64,000 nt of DNA from Paenibacillus macerans (GCF_023715465.1 NZ_JAMBOE010000006.1:62001-126000); one strand, 5' to 3'; positions 34,370 to 43,150 are shown, counted from the stretch's first letter. The notes: a model not told the origin generated them from the letters alone. A program made the numbers and translations.

Positions 34370-35290
34370 TTAAGCAGGGCCGTTGCCGCGGAACAGGGCG
34401 ACTTGTTCCTTGATGCTGGCAAGGAGTGCGGGGAGCAGTTGCCGTACAGGTTCGGCAGCCGACTGCGGATAAGCGCAGTAAAAGCTTTGCTTCAGGCGGA
34501 TTTCCGCCAGCGGCAGCATCTCGATCGACGCGTCGCTGCCGGCCGGCCAAAGGGATGACACGGGTAAAAAGGAACAGCCGCTGCCTTGTCCGACCATTTG
34601 GCGGATGATGTGGGAAGCATCCACTTCGATCAGCTTTTGCGGGCGCATGCGCAGCGGCGTGAACAGGTTATGCTCCAGCAGCTCGCGCAGCGGCATATGG
34701 CGTTTGAGCAAAATGAAAGGCACTTCCTGCAAATAGGTGGCGAGGCTTTGATAACGGGGGAAACCAGGCTGCTTCGGGCCGATGAAGGCAAGCGGCTCCT
34801 CAAACAGCTTGACGGTTTCGATCTGGGGAAGGGGGGCGAACATCTGGTTGATGAAGGCGATGTCCAGCTCTCCGGAAGCGGTCCGCAGCGCCAAATCCAG
34901 CGATGGCCCGGTGCTGATCTTCCATTGTGCGGCCGCGCTATGCTCCTTCATCGAGCGGATGACGGACGGAAGCATGACATGCGTCAGCGACTCTACGATG
35001 CCGATTCTAAGGCCGGTTTCTTCCGGAGGGCCGGACAGCTTGCGCACCGAGTCCTGCCCCGCCTCCAGGGCGCTAAGCGCATATTGGGCGTAAAAATAAA
35101 ATTTCCGGCCGGCTTCCGTCAGGAAAGCGCCGGACCGCGTGCGGTGGAACAGCGGGGCGCCCAGTTCCATCTCCAGCCCGGCAATGCGCAGGCTGACGGC
35201 CGGCTGGGTTAAAGCGACGTACCTGGCCGCTTTGCTCATGCTTTCGCTTTCGGCCACGGCGATAAACACCTTGAGATCCAGCATGTCCAC
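34370..35290 (-). CDS. LysR-family transcriptional regulator
   Basis: A 306-residue regulator with an N-terminal winged HTH (DLKVFIAVAESESMSKAARYVALTQPAVSLRIAGLE) and a C-terminal co-inducer domain of two alpha/beta lobes. GGAGG lies upstream of the ATG near 35290. It reads in the same direction as the ABC-amidase-MFS genes that follow, rather than divergently as is common. It is the obvious candidate to sense the imported compound. Confidence 0.93.
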   Translation of the reverse strand: MDMLDLKVFIAVAESESMSKAARYVALTQPAVSLRIAGLEMELGAPLFHRTRSGAFLTEAGRKFYFYAQYALSALEAGQDSVRKLSGPPEETGLRIGIVESLTHVMLPSVIRSMKEHSAAAQWKISTGPSLDLALRTASGELDIAFINQMFAPLPQIETVKLFEEPLAFIGPKQPGFPRYQSLATYLQEVPFILLKRHMPLRELLEHNLFTPLRMRPQKLIEVDASHIIRQMVGQGSGCSFLPVSSLWPAGSDASIEMLPLAEIRLKQSFYCAYPQSAAEPVRQLLPALLASIKEQVALFRGNGPA

Positions 35291-35496
35291 GGGCTTCCCT
35301 CCTTTGGCGTCTTCATGTGTGAGATGATTTTACATGAAAATACTTATTTCGAACAGTAGGGCAAAAGGGAGTTGCGGATATGGCCTAGTTATTTTTGTTC
35401 GCATATGGTATAATAAAAAGTCGTTTATCCTTGTTATACTAGGTAAGGAGAAAGCGGCTTTTTTCAGGAAATTGTGAGATAAGAGAGGTGATTTCC

Positions 35497-36564
35497 TTGT
35501 TGGACCGACTACAATCCCTGGCTGACCGGTACGAGAAGCTAAGCGAGCTGCTCTGCGATCCGGACGTGGCGAATGACGCAAAGCGACTGCGGGATTATTC
35601 CAAAGAACAATCGGATATACAGCCGGCTTATGAGGCGTACACCGAATATAAACAAGTAATCGGCGAGTTGGAAGCGGCCAAGGTGATGCAAGCCGAGAAG
35701 CTGGATGACGAAATGCGCGAAATGGTCAAGCTGGAAATCGAGGAGCTGACCGCGCGGCAGCAGGCTTTGGAGGAACAAATCCGCATCCTGCTGCTGCCCA
35801 AGGACCCGAATGACGATAAAAACGTAATCGTGGAAATCCGCGGCGCCGCCGGCGGAGACGAAGCGGCCTTGTTCGCGGCGGATTTGTACCGCATGTATAC
35901 CCGTTACGCCGATTCCCAAGGCTGGCGCGTCGAATTGATGGATATGAACGAAAGCGATCTCGGCGGCTTTAAAGAGGTTATCTTCATGATCAACGGCCGC
36001 GGCGCGTACAGCAAGCTGAAATACGAAAGCGGCGCGCACCGCGTGCAGCGGATCCCCACTACGGAGTCCGGCGGACGGATCCATACGTCGACCTCGACGG
36101 TGGCGGTTTTGCCGGAAGTCGAAGACGTCGACATCGAAATTTTGGATAAAGATATCCGCGTTGACACGTTTTGCTCCAGCGGCGCCGGCGGCCAGTCGGT
36201 CAACACGACGAAGTCGGCCGTGCGGGTGACGCATATTCCGACGGGCATCGTGGCGACCTGCCAGGACGGCAAATCGCAAAACTCCAACAAAGAAAAGGCG
36301 CTGCAGGTGCTGCGCGCCCGTATCTTTGACATGAAGCGGCAGGAAGAGGAAGCGAAGTACGCCGGTGAGCGGAAAAGCAAGGTCGGCACCGGGGACCGCA
36401 GCGAGCGGATCCGGACGTACAACTTCCCGCAGAGCCGGGTCACGGATCATCGCATCGGTTTGACCATGCACAAGCTGGATCAGGTCATGAACGGCGAGAT
36501 CGACGAGATCGTGTCGGCGCTGACGATCGCCGAGCAAGCGGAATTGATGGAAAAAGGAGAATAA
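35497..36564 (+). CDS. prfA: Peptide chain release factor 1
   Basis: Class I release factor for UAA and UAG stops. It contains the GGQ motif ([18 protein letters not shown] near 225-240) that triggers peptide release, the [14 protein letters not shown] region with the PxT-type stop-recognition segment, and [19 protein letters not shown] 35497 is 6 nt from AGAGAGGTG and gives MLDRLQS, the usual start of Bacillus RF1; GTG 35488 lies within the ribosome site. A -10 TATAAT lies at 35409-35414. prmC follows 4 nt after the stop codon: a standard operon whose second product methylates RF1. Confidence 0.97.
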   Translation: MLDRLQSLADRYEKLSELLCDPDVANDAKRLRDYSKEQSDIQPAYEAYTEYKQVIGELEAAKVMQAEKLDDEMREMVKLEIEELTARQQALEEQIRILLLPKDPNDDKNVIVEIRGAAGGDEAALFAADLYRMYTRYADSQGWRVELMDMNESDLGGFKEVIFMINGRGAYSKLKYESGAHRVQRIPTTESGGRIHTSTSTVAVLPEVEDVDIEILDKDIRVDTFCSSGAGGQSVNTTKSAVRVTHIPTGIVATCQDGKSQNSNKEKALQVLRARIFDMKRQEEEAKYAGERKSKVGTGDRSERIRTYNFPQSRVTDHRIGLTMHKLDQVMNGEIDEIVSALTIAEQAELMEKGE

Positions 36565-36568
36565 TCTA

Positions 36569-37456
36569 TTGAACAGTGAAGGATATCGGTTATCCGGAGC
36601 GATCAGTATTTGGGAAGCCCGTAAAGAGGCTTCTTCTTTTTTAGCGGCGGCGGGCGTGCAGGAGCCGGAGTCCAATGCCGAGCTGCTGCTGCGGCATGTG
36701 CTGGGCGTTTCGGGCGCGGCGTATTTGGGGGCGCTGCGCGATCCGTTCCCGGCGGACAAAAGGGATGCCTGGGAGGAGGTTGTCCGCCGCAAAGCGGCGG
36801 GCGAGCCGGCGCAGTACATCATCGGGGAACAGGAATTTTACGGTCTGACCTTCCAGGTCACGCCGGCCGTGCTGATTCCCCGCCCGGAAACGGAGCTGCT
36901 CGTTGAGCGCATCGCCGCCGAGGGCGAGGCGCTGTGGCCCGGCGGCGCGCCCAGGGCCGCCGATATCGGCACCGGCAGCGGGGCGATCGCCGCTGCCCTG
37001 GCTCACCTGCGCCCGTCGTGGCGCATCGCGGCGAGCGATATCTCGCCGGACGCTCTGGCGGTGGCACAGGATAATGTCCGGCGGCTCGGCCTAACGGTGG
37101 AGTTCAAGCAGGGGAACCTGCTTGAACCGTTTGCCGGCGAGCCGCTGGACATCGTGGTGTCGAACCCGCCGTATATCCCGGCGGGGGACATCCCGCACCT
37201 TCAGCCTGAGGTGCGGGACTACGAGCCGCGCGGCGCGCTTGACGGCGGCCCGGACGGGCTGGCGCCCTACCGGGCCATGATGGCACAGCTCGCGCTGCTC
37301 CCGAGGCCGCCTCGCCTGATCGGCTTCGAGCTCGGCCTGGGCCAGGCCGCCGCGGTCGCGGACCTGCTCCGCGCGGCGGGGCATTGGCGGGAAATCGTCA
37401 CGATTCCCGACCTGGCCGGAATTGACCGCCACGTGATCGGCATCGGCCTCGGCTAA
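36569..37456 (+). CDS. prmC: Release factor glutamine methyltransferase
   Basis: Methylates the glutamine of the GGQ motif in RF1 and RF2 with S-adenosylmethionine. It has an N-terminal helical domain (EARKEASSFLAAAGV...AELLLRHVLGV), EQEFYGLTFQVTPAVLIPRPETELLVE, the SAM-binding ADIGTGSGAIAAALA and the catalytic VVSNPPYIP. The TTG start at 36569 follows AAGGAG. The distal half is very GC-rich. Overall length of 295 is normal. Confidence 0.96.
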   Translation: MNSEGYRLSGAISIWEARKEASSFLAAAGVQEPESNAELLLRHVLGVSGAAYLGALRDPFPADKRDAWEEVVRRKAAGEPAQYIIGEQEFYGLTFQVTPAVLIPRPETELLVERIAAEGEALWPGGAPRAADIGTGSGAIAAALAHLRPSWRIAASDISPDALAVAQDNVRRLGLTVEFKQGNLLEPFAGEPLDIVVSNPPYIPAGDIPHLQPEVRDYEPRGALDGGPDGLAPYRAMMAQLALLPRPPRLIGFELGLGQAAAVADLLRAAGHWREIVTIPDLAGIDRHVIGIGLG

Positions 37457-37510
37457 GGCGGCCGAGCTGAGACGAGCGAAGAGGCCCGGCCCGCGCGAGC
37501 TAAAATAGGC

Positions 37511-37591
37511 GAATCCTCTCCTTTAATCGTCGCTACCACATGTAAAGTAGTTTCATAGATTGTGGTATACCACGAAAAGGAGGAGATTCAC
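37511..37591 (+). promoter_or_regulatory. Possible ribosome-site-masking leader hairpin
   Basis: GAATCCTCTCCTTT (37511-37524) is 12/14 complementary to AAAGGAGGAGATTC (37577-37590), which contains the ribosome site of the next gene. Inside, TACCACA (37534-37540) pairs with TGTGGTA (37561-37567). GTGGTATACCAC (37562-37573) is itself a perfect palindrome. TAAAAT at 37501-37506 may be a -10, but the start would then fall close to the left arm. Confidence 0.45.
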
Positions 37592-37593
37592 TT

Positions 37594-37869
37594 ATGCCAG
37601 TCACTTTAACGTTCCTTTATTCGCAAGCGGCCGGGGTCGGCCAGGGGTATTTTGTGGCAGCGGACGCTCCGGGAGCTACCGGCATCGTTACGGTTGGAAG
37701 CACGAGCGGCGATGTGGAACTGCGCATCACCCGTTACAATGCTCCCGATTTTGTCGCCACCGTCACTTCCGGTTCGACGTTTTCGGTCAGCATCAGCAAC
37801 ATCCAAACGATCGGTATTTTGGCGCTGCAAACCGCCACCGGTACGCTGTCGCTGATTACGAACGTTTAA
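37594..37869 (+). CDS. Small beta-rich protein of unknown function
   Basis: A 91-residue protein without cysteines, signal peptide or hydrophobic helix. It has few charged residues and is rich in Val, Thr, Ser, Gly and Ile in alternating patterns (GIVTVGSTSGDVELRITRY, FVATVTSGSTFSVSISNI), which suggests a beta sandwich. This texture resembles small fibre-forming subunits such as DUF3992 endospore-appendage proteins, but the cysteine motif of those is absent and I do not claim membership. AAAGGAGGAG lies 6 nt before ATG 37594 and a strong terminator follows, so the gene is real and monocistronic. It interrupts the conserved prfA-spoIIR block. Confidence 0.75.
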   Translation: MPVTLTFLYSQAAGVGQGYFVAADAPGATGIVTVGSTSGDVELRITRYNAPDFVATVTSGSTFSVSISNIQTIGILALQTATGTLSLITNV

Positions 37870-37897
37870 TCCCTTCTCCGCTGCCGATCTGCCCGGA

Positions 37898-37929
37898 GGG
37901 CGCCGACGATTTAACCGTCGGCGCCCTTT
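37898..37929 (+). terminator. Strong terminator after the small beta-rich gene
   Basis: GGGCGCCGACG (37898-37908), 7-nt loop, CGTCGGCGCCC (37916-37926), then TTT. Confidence 0.9.
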
Positions 37930-38095
37930 CTGCGTCATAATGGCGTATCGTTGACACGGCGCCCCCAGTACTTATGTAGGATTTTATTGGCATATGGGAA
38001 CATTTGTGCTTTTAGACGGATTCTTTTACAGTATAATAAGGTATGTGATAACTTTAGGTCATAGACAGCATTTCTAGCCATCAAAGGAAAAGAGG

Positions 38096-39301
38096 ATGAA
38101 CGTGCTGAGCAAACTCAAAAAGGTCGACTACACGATTGTGTTTATTATGCTGCTGCTGATGGCGATCAGCATCGCGGTGCTGTACAGCGCTACCTCCCAT
38201 ACCCAATACCACGGTTACCACCTGCGCATGCTGGCCTATTATGCGCTGGGATTTGCCGCGTTTTTCGGATTTGCCGTTCTGGACTACCGCCTGCTTATGA
38301 AGTATGCGCCTTATTTATACTTGTTCGGATTTGGGCTGCTCGTCGTCGTTATGTTCATCGGCAACACTTACTACAACGCCACTGGCTGGATCACGATTCC
38401 GGTAATCAACCAGAGCTTTCAGCCGGCGGAATTTTTCAAACTGCTCCTGGTCGTCTTTCTCGGGTTTATGCTGCTGCGCAAGCGCAAGCCGCGCCTTTCG
38501 TTCTGGCGCGATGTGGTGCCGATCTGCCTGCTGACGTTTGTGCCGTTTGTGGCGGTTATGGCGCAAAATGACCTCGGGAACGCGCTTAGCTATGTGGTTA
38601 TACTGGCCGGAATGCTGTGGATCGGCAACATTAAATATACGCATGCGCTGATTGCCGTGGCGATTTTTGCCGGATCGGTCTTCGGCGGGATTACCGCCTA
38701 CAAGACGTACCACGACCAGGTGTACAACTTCTTCGTCGAGATCGGCCGAGAGCATTGGATCAATCGGATCGACCCGTGGCTGATGCCGGAAAAAGCGTCG
38801 GAAGACGCTTCCTACCATACGAGGAACGCCAAGCTCGCCATCGCTTCCGGGGGAATGACCGGGGAAGGATACATGAAAGGCGAGACCGTGCAATCGGAGC
38901 GCGTGCCGCTGACGTATTCGGACTCCATCTTTGTCGTGATCGCCGAGGAGTTTGGTTTTCTCGGCAGTTCGGTGCTGCTCCTGCTCTATTTTGTGCTGAT
39001 CCACCGGCTGATCTTGATTTCCTTGGAATGCCGCGACACCGGCGGCCCTTATCTGATCGTCGGCATTGTCGCGATGCTGCTGTACCAGATTTTCGAAAAT
39101 ATCGGGATGTTTATCGGACTTATGCCGCTTACGGGCATCACCCTGCCCTTCATCAGTTACGGAGGCACCTCGCTGCTGATCAACATGGCGAGCATCGGAG
39201 TGGCGATGAGCATCCGCATCCACGGCCATGAGAAGGAAGAGGGGGCCAACATCCCTTCCGACCGGTACGCTTCCTTGAAAGCCAAGAGCAGTACGGAGTG
39301 A
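38096..39301 (+). CDS. SEDS-family cell-shape/division protein (RodA/FtsW type)
   Basis: Polytopic peptidoglycan glycosyltransferase of 401 residues and about 10 hydrophobic segments. The large extracellular loop carries NRIDPWLMPE and GGMTGEGYMKGETVQSERVPLTYSDSIFVVIAEEFGFLG, and the C-terminus MPLTGITLPFISYGGTSLLINMASIGV, all hallmarks of RodA/FtsW/SpoVE. It should add lipid II to glycan strands with a class B PBP. Elongation (RodA) is slightly favoured over division or spore cortex by the DPW motif and short tail. AAAGGAAAAGAGG lies just before ATG 38096. Confidence 0.93.
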   Translation: MNVLSKLKKVDYTIVFIMLLLMAISIAVLYSATSHTQYHGYHLRMLAYYALGFAAFFGFAVLDYRLLMKYAPYLYLFGFGLLVVVMFIGNTYYNATGWITIPVINQSFQPAEFFKLLLVVFLGFMLLRKRKPRLSFWRDVVPICLLTFVPFVAVMAQNDLGNALSYVVILAGMLWIGNIKYTHALIAVAIFAGSVFGGITAYKTYHDQVYNFFVEIGREHWINRIDPWLMPEKASEDASYHTRNAKLAIASGGMTGEGYMKGETVQSERVPLTYSDSIFVVIAEEFGFLGSSVLLLLYFVLIHRLILISLECRDTGGPYLIVGIVAMLLYQIFENIGMFIGLMPLTGITLPFISYGGTSLLINMASIGVAMSIRIHGHEKEEGANIPSDRYASLKAKSSTE

Positions 39302-39442
39302 GCTTAGGTGGGCGGCAGCCTCAACAAACAGAAGGGAAGAGCGTATTCGCCGGAAAGAAAGCAGGAATGGCGGAGTTTTGCCAGGCCTCGGTGCTGCGGC
39401 GATGAGGATTGTGTTTTTGCGAATTCTCGCATCTAAAAATGG

Positions 39443-39600
39443 CTCAAGACCAAAATCAGTGCATGACAAAATGAAAGATGACGGAGATAGGGGGTGTTGT
39501 CTCTCCAAATCACTTTGCACGATTATCCCTCTGGTTCAGGAAGCCAAGTCACCCGATCAAACGGGATAATCGTGCAAAGCCCCCGGATCACGAGTCTCGC
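39443..39600. repeat. Repeat cluster D2 (units U and V)
   Basis: U (CTCAAGACCAAAATCAGTGC) at 39443-39462, V (TTTGCACGATTATCCC...CAGG) at 39514-39540, V inverted at 39555-39578, and a degenerate inverted U near 39586-39600. V and its inverse give a perfect 16-bp stem (39514-39529 with 39563-39578). Same units and order as cluster D1 at 5914-6341. The rest of the 437-base gap between the RodA-like gene and spoIIR, apart from the sigma-F promoter, holds nothing recognised. Confidence 0.78.
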
Positions 39601-39667
39601 TTCAGGCCTAAAAATGGCGGGATTTTTGGGATCAACTCCGCTATATTATTTTTTCATAGATTAATAG

Positions 39668-39696
39668 GTTTACATCTCTCTTAACCGGACATACTG
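39668..39696 (+). promoter_or_regulatory. Sigma-F promoter of spoIIR
   Basis: GTTTA (39668-39672), 14 bp, GGACATACTG (39687-39696). The -10 matches the forespore consensus GGNNANAHTR at every defined position, and the -35 matches GYWTA. spoIIR is a known sigma-F gene in B. subtilis, so sequence and context agree. Confidence 0.78.
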
Positions 39697-39738
39697 GTAG
39701 ACATCAGCATACAGGATTCGGTTAAGGGGAGAGCGGAC

Positions 39739-40467
39739 ATGACTAAAAACAGACCTTATATTCGCAATTTTGCACTTATTGTTTTCAGTTTGACGATGCT
39801 GCTGATGTCCTGGGAAGGGCAGGCTAACGATACCGCGGCGGCCGCGGGATTGATTCCGCAGGATTCGATTCGGCTGCGCATTTTGGCGAATTCGGACGGC
39901 ATGGGCGATCAGATCGTAAAACGCAAGGTGCGCGACGCCGTGGTGGAGCAAATGAACGGCTGGGTCGTCCAATTGGATCAACCGCAAAGTCTCGATGAGG
40001 CGCGTCGCGTCATTCGCGACAATTTGCCGGCCATCGAGGAGCAGGTGGGGGAAACGCTGAAGGAAAGCGGGAAAAACTACAATTACAAAGTGGAGCTCGG
40101 CGTTGTGCCGTTTCCGACGAAAATGTACGGCGGCGCCGTCTACCCGGCAGGTGATTATGAAGCGCTGCGCGTCACGCTTGGCGAGGGCAGGGGCAAAAAC
40201 TGGTGGTGCGTGCTGTTTCCCCCGCTTTGCTTCATCGATGCCGGCAGCGGGGACGCCCTGGCTAGGGACGGAAAAGCGGCCGTCAAGACGACGGCAGCGG
40301 CATCGGTGAAAGGCGCAGCGGACGAAGCGGGCGCTGCGGCTGCTTCTGGCGGTGTTGGCGCTGCCCCGGGGGCCTCACCGGTAGAGCCCGAGCAAGTCGA
40401 GGTGCGGTTTTTCCTGTGGGACATGCTGGCCAAGTTGTGGAACTGGATCACGGGTTTGTTTTCCTAA
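39739..40467 (+). CDS. spoIIR: Stage II sporulation protein R
   Basis: Forespore signal secreted into the intermembrane space, where it makes SpoIIGA cleave pro-sigma-E in the mother cell. A signal peptide covers residues 1-29. The SpoIIR domain is clear: PQDSIRLRILANSDGMGDQIVKRKVRDAVVEQMN, then FPTKMYGGAVYPAGDYEALRVTLGEGRGKNWWCVLFPPLCFID. After residue 165 comes an Ala/Gly-rich insert (about 45 residues), then VRFFLWDMLAKLWNWITGLF. AGGGGAGAG precedes ATG 39739. A sigma-F promoter lies upstream and a terminator downstream. Confidence 0.96.
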   Translation: MTKNRPYIRNFALIVFSLTMLLMSWEGQANDTAAAAGLIPQDSIRLRILANSDGMGDQIVKRKVRDAVVEQMNGWVVQLDQPQSLDEARRVIRDNLPAIEEQVGETLKESGKNYNYKVELGVVPFPTKMYGGAVYPAGDYEALRVTLGEGRGKNWWCVLFPPLCFIDAGSGDALARDGKAAVKTTAAASVKGAADEAGAAAASGGVGAAPGASPVEPEQVEVRFFLWDMLAKLWNWITGLFS

Positions 40468-40499
40468 GCTATGGACTGATGATAACTAGTAAAAAGCGG

Positions 40500-40527
40500 C
40501 CGCGCGAGTGTATCGTGCGGTTTTTTT
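40500..40527 (+). terminator. spoIIR terminator
   Basis: CCGCGCGA and TCGTGCGG (8 bp, one wobble) around a GTGTA loop, followed by seven T. Confidence 0.85.
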
Positions 40528-40700
40528 CATTTCTAGCTTGGCCGGGTAGCGGGGAGCGTTGGCGTGTGTGTATTGGCAAGTCAAGAGCAATCCGATCAAG
40601 GACGGTCCTTCGCAATCTGCTATCCTCAAACCGCGAAAGATGCGCGAAGCCGTAAACGTGTAATTAATTGCTGCGTACTATGCTCCGGGACCCGATCGGG

Positions 40701-40706
40701 TATAAT
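40701..40706 (+). promoter_or_regulatory. -10 element of the ywlC-like gene
   Basis: A perfect TATAAT only 34 nt before ATG 40740. It fixes the start region and shows that the long N-terminal extension of the protein is within the transcript. Confidence 0.6.
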
Positions 40707-40739
40707 AGAAGAATAACTTGAAGTTAGGACGCGATACGA

Positions 40740-42137
40740 ATGGATAGAGAGAATCATGTGGATCGGACGAGCCGGGAGGGAAGCGCAGACTCCGCCGCCG
40801 GACGGACGGCGGAACACCGGGAAGCGCCGGCGGACAAGTCCCAAGCGGGGACAGCGGCGGCCGGGGAAGCACGGCAAACCCGCTGGTGGAAGATTGCTTC
40901 GACCTGGGCAGCGGCTGACCAACAAATAAAAATGGGGCAGGCAGCAGTTCTGAGCAATGTGGATGATGGAGGGGGCGCAGGTGTTCAGAGGGCTGCCGAG
41001 GTCCGGACTTCTGCGGTGACCCAAGCTGCTGTGGATACTGAATTTGTTGTAGGTGCACAAGACATTGATGATGTCCAAACCGCTTCGGACCAAGCCGCGC
41101 GGGACGCCGAGGCTTTGGCTGAAGCGGCTGCGGTGCTGGCCGCCGGAGGTACGGTGGCGTTTCCGACGGAGACGGTGTACGGGCTTGGTGCGGATGCGCG
41201 GAACACGAAGGCGGTGGAGGCGATTTTTGCCGCCAAGGGCCGCCCTTCGGACAACCCGCTGATCGTGCACATCGCGTCCATGAGCCAACTGGAAGGTCTC
41301 GTTACGGAGGTAAACGAGACCGCGCGGAAGCTCATGGAGGCGTTTTGGCCCGGGCCGCTGACGCTGGTGCTGCCGGCGGCCCCCGGCGCCGTCTCGCCCC
41401 GCGTGACGGCGGGGCTGGATACCGTGGGCGTGCGCATGCCCGCCCACGACGTGGCGCTGCGGCTGATCGCCGCAGCGGGGTGCCCGGTGGCGGGGCCTAG
41501 CGCCAACCGGTCGGGCCGCCCGAGCCCCACGCTGGCAAGCCACGTGGGCGAGGACCTGTCCGGCCGGATTGACGGCATCGTCGACGGCGGGCCCACCGGG
41601 GTGGGCCTGGAGTCGACGGTGGTGGAAGCCGGCCGTGACGGCACCGTGACCGTGCTCCGCCCAGGCGGGATCACGGCGGAACAAATCGCCCGCGTGACGG
41701 GCGCGGGCGTGAAGCTTGACGCCGCCCTGCGCGAGGCGGGCGGCGGTGCGGACAGCCCGGCGCCGCGCGCGCCGGGCATGAAGTATACCCACTATGCGCC
41801 GCAAGGGGTGCTGCGCATTGTGCGCGGGGCCGCGGACCGGGTCGCGGCCCGCATCCAGGCCGAGCTCGCGGCGGCCTCGGCGCGCGGGGAGAAGACGGGC
41901 GTGCTCGCCTTCGACGAGCGCCTCCCGTCCTACCGCGCCGACTGCACACTTTCGCTCGGCAGCGAAACCGAGCTCGCGGCGGCGGCGCACCGCCTGTACG
42001 CGGCGCTCCGCCGCTGCGACGAATGCGGCGTCACCTATATTCTCGCCGAGTCCTGTCCCGAGGACGGACTCGGCGCAGCGGTGATGAACCGGCTGCTGAA
42101 AGCGGCCGGGCACCGCGTCATCGACGCCGGCGAATGA
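40740..42137 (+). CDS. ywlC: L-threonylcarbamoyladenylate synthase (Sua5/YwlC) with long N-terminal extension
   Basis: Makes threonylcarbamoyl-AMP from threonine, bicarbonate and ATP for the t6A37 modification of tRNA. The YrdC domain starts near residue 125 with AGGTVAFPTETVYGLGADA, then AKGRPSDNPLIVHI, FWPGPLTLVL and GPSANRSGRPSPT. The Sua5 C-terminal domain follows (MKYTHYAPQGVL near 345). The usual length is about 340-350; here 465, because of about 115 extra N-terminal residues of low complexity (Ala, Asp, Glu, Gln rich). A -10 TATAAT 34 nt upstream and an AGGA ribosome site support ATG 40740. The gene keeps its B. subtilis position after spoIIR. The GC-rich body carries long antisense open frames that are not genes. 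Confidence 0.93.
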   Translation: MDRENHVDRTSREGSADSAAGRTAEHREAPADKSQAGTAAAGEARQTRWWKIASTWAAADQQIKMGQAAVLSNVDDGGGAGVQRAAEVRTSAVTQAAVDTEFVVGAQDIDDVQTASDQAARDAEALAEAAAVLAAGGTVAFPTETVYGLGADARNTKAVEAIFAAKGRPSDNPLIVHIASMSQLEGLVTEVNETARKLMEAFWPGPLTLVLPAAPGAVSPRVTAGLDTVGVRMPAHDVALRLIAAAGCPVAGPSANRSGRPSPTLASHVGEDLSGRIDGIVDGGPTGVGLESTVVEAGRDGTVTVLRPGGITAEQIARVTGAGVKLDAALREAGGGADSPAPRAPGMKYTHYAPQGVLRIVRGAADRVAARIQAELAAASARGEKTGVLAFDERLPSYRADCTLSLGSETELAAAAHRLYAALRRCDECGVTYILAESCPEDGLGAAVMNRLLKAAGHRVIDAGE

Positions 42138-42155
42138 GAAAGGCTGGGATGAAGC

Positions 42156-43010
42156 ATGATCAAGATCGGGCTGTCCGGCTGGGGCGATCATGACGATTTA
42201 TACCCGCCCCGGACGTCGGCCAAAGACAAGCTGGCCTGGTATGCCCGGTATTTTTCCTTGGTGGAGGTGGACAGCTCCTTTTACGCCGTGCTCGGCACGG
42301 AGGTGTATCAGCGCTGGCTGGCCGAGACGCCGGCGGACCTGACTTTTATCCTCAAGGCGTACCAGGGGATGACCGGACATTCCCGTGGCAAAACGCCATA
42401 CGGCGGGCCGGGCGAAATGTTCCAGGCTTACCTGGATTCGATTCAGCCGGTTGTGGAGGCCGGCCGCCTCACGGCGGTGTTGTTTCAATTTCCGCCCTGG
42501 TTCGACTGCAGCCCGGAGCATGTCCGCCAACTGCGCGCTGTTCGCAAGTGGATGGGGCGGCTTCCGCTGGCGCTGGAGTTTCGCCATCAAAGCTGGTTTA
42601 CGAAGGAGATGCGGGAGCGAACGCTGGCGTTTATGCGGGAAGAGGGCTGGATTCATGTCATTTGCGATGAGCCCCAGGCCGGCCAAGGTTCAGTTCCGAC
42701 GGTGTTGGAGCCGACCGATCCGGCCTTGACGCTGGTTCGTCTGCACGGCCGCAATGCCGCCGGTTGGAGCCAAAGCGGGTCGCCCCGGTGGCGGGAGATC
42801 CGCAATTTGTACCGCTACTCGCGCGAAGAACTGCTGGAATGGCGGGACATGCTGGCGGAGCTGACCGGGAAAGGCACGCGGGAAATTGCCATGATTTTCA
42901 ACAACAACTCCGGGGGCGACGCCGCGGGAAACGCGCTGGAGATGATGGAGATCCTCGGCCTAAGGCCACAGGAATTGCCGCCCAGACAGCTGGATCTATT
43001 CGATGTATAA
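42156..43010 (+). CDS. DUF72 family protein
   Basis: A 284-residue TIM-barrel-like protein of the widespread DUF72 family: IGLSGWGDHDDLYPPRTSAKDKLAWYARYFSLVEVDSSFYAV at the N-terminus, then LVEVDSSFY, ALEFRHQSWF and FNNNSGGDAAGNALEM. Homologues are uncharacterised; a nuclease-like or metal-binding role has been proposed for some relatives but nothing here proves it. It starts 18 nt after the ywlC stop, probably in one operon. It is not part of this block in B. subtilis. Confidence 0.9.
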   Translation: MIKIGLSGWGDHDDLYPPRTSAKDKLAWYARYFSLVEVDSSFYAVLGTEVYQRWLAETPADLTFILKAYQGMTGHSRGKTPYGGPGEMFQAYLDSIQPVVEAGRLTAVLFQFPPWFDCSPEHVRQLRAVRKWMGRLPLALEFRHQSWFTKEMRERTLAFMREEGWIHVICDEPQAGQGSVPTVLEPTDPALTLVRLHGRNAAGWSQSGSPRWREIRNLYRYSREELLEWRDMLAELTGKGTREIAMIFNNNSGGDAAGNALEMMEILGLRPQELPPRQLDLFDV

Positions 43011-43150
43011 GAGGTTGTTGCCTGACTTTTTGCACCCGTATTATAACTGACAGCATCAAAAGCGCCAGGCGCACGTTTGCCCTATCTATGTCATGAAGTC
43101 GAACCTGTCCGCATATGGTTGTACAAAACACTCGGACATGGAGGATACCG

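Noticed and set aside
40626..42191. Antisense frame of 521 codons opposite ywlC
   Set aside because: It is a by-product of high GC with few stops in the third frame; composition is Arg/His/Gly-rich and without motifs. The plus-strand gene is a clear Sua5.
43011..43150. Manganese (yybP-ykoY) riboswitch before mntP
   Set aside because: The leader is short and the conserved riboswitch core was not found; only a weak TGTCCG/CGGACA hairpin is present.
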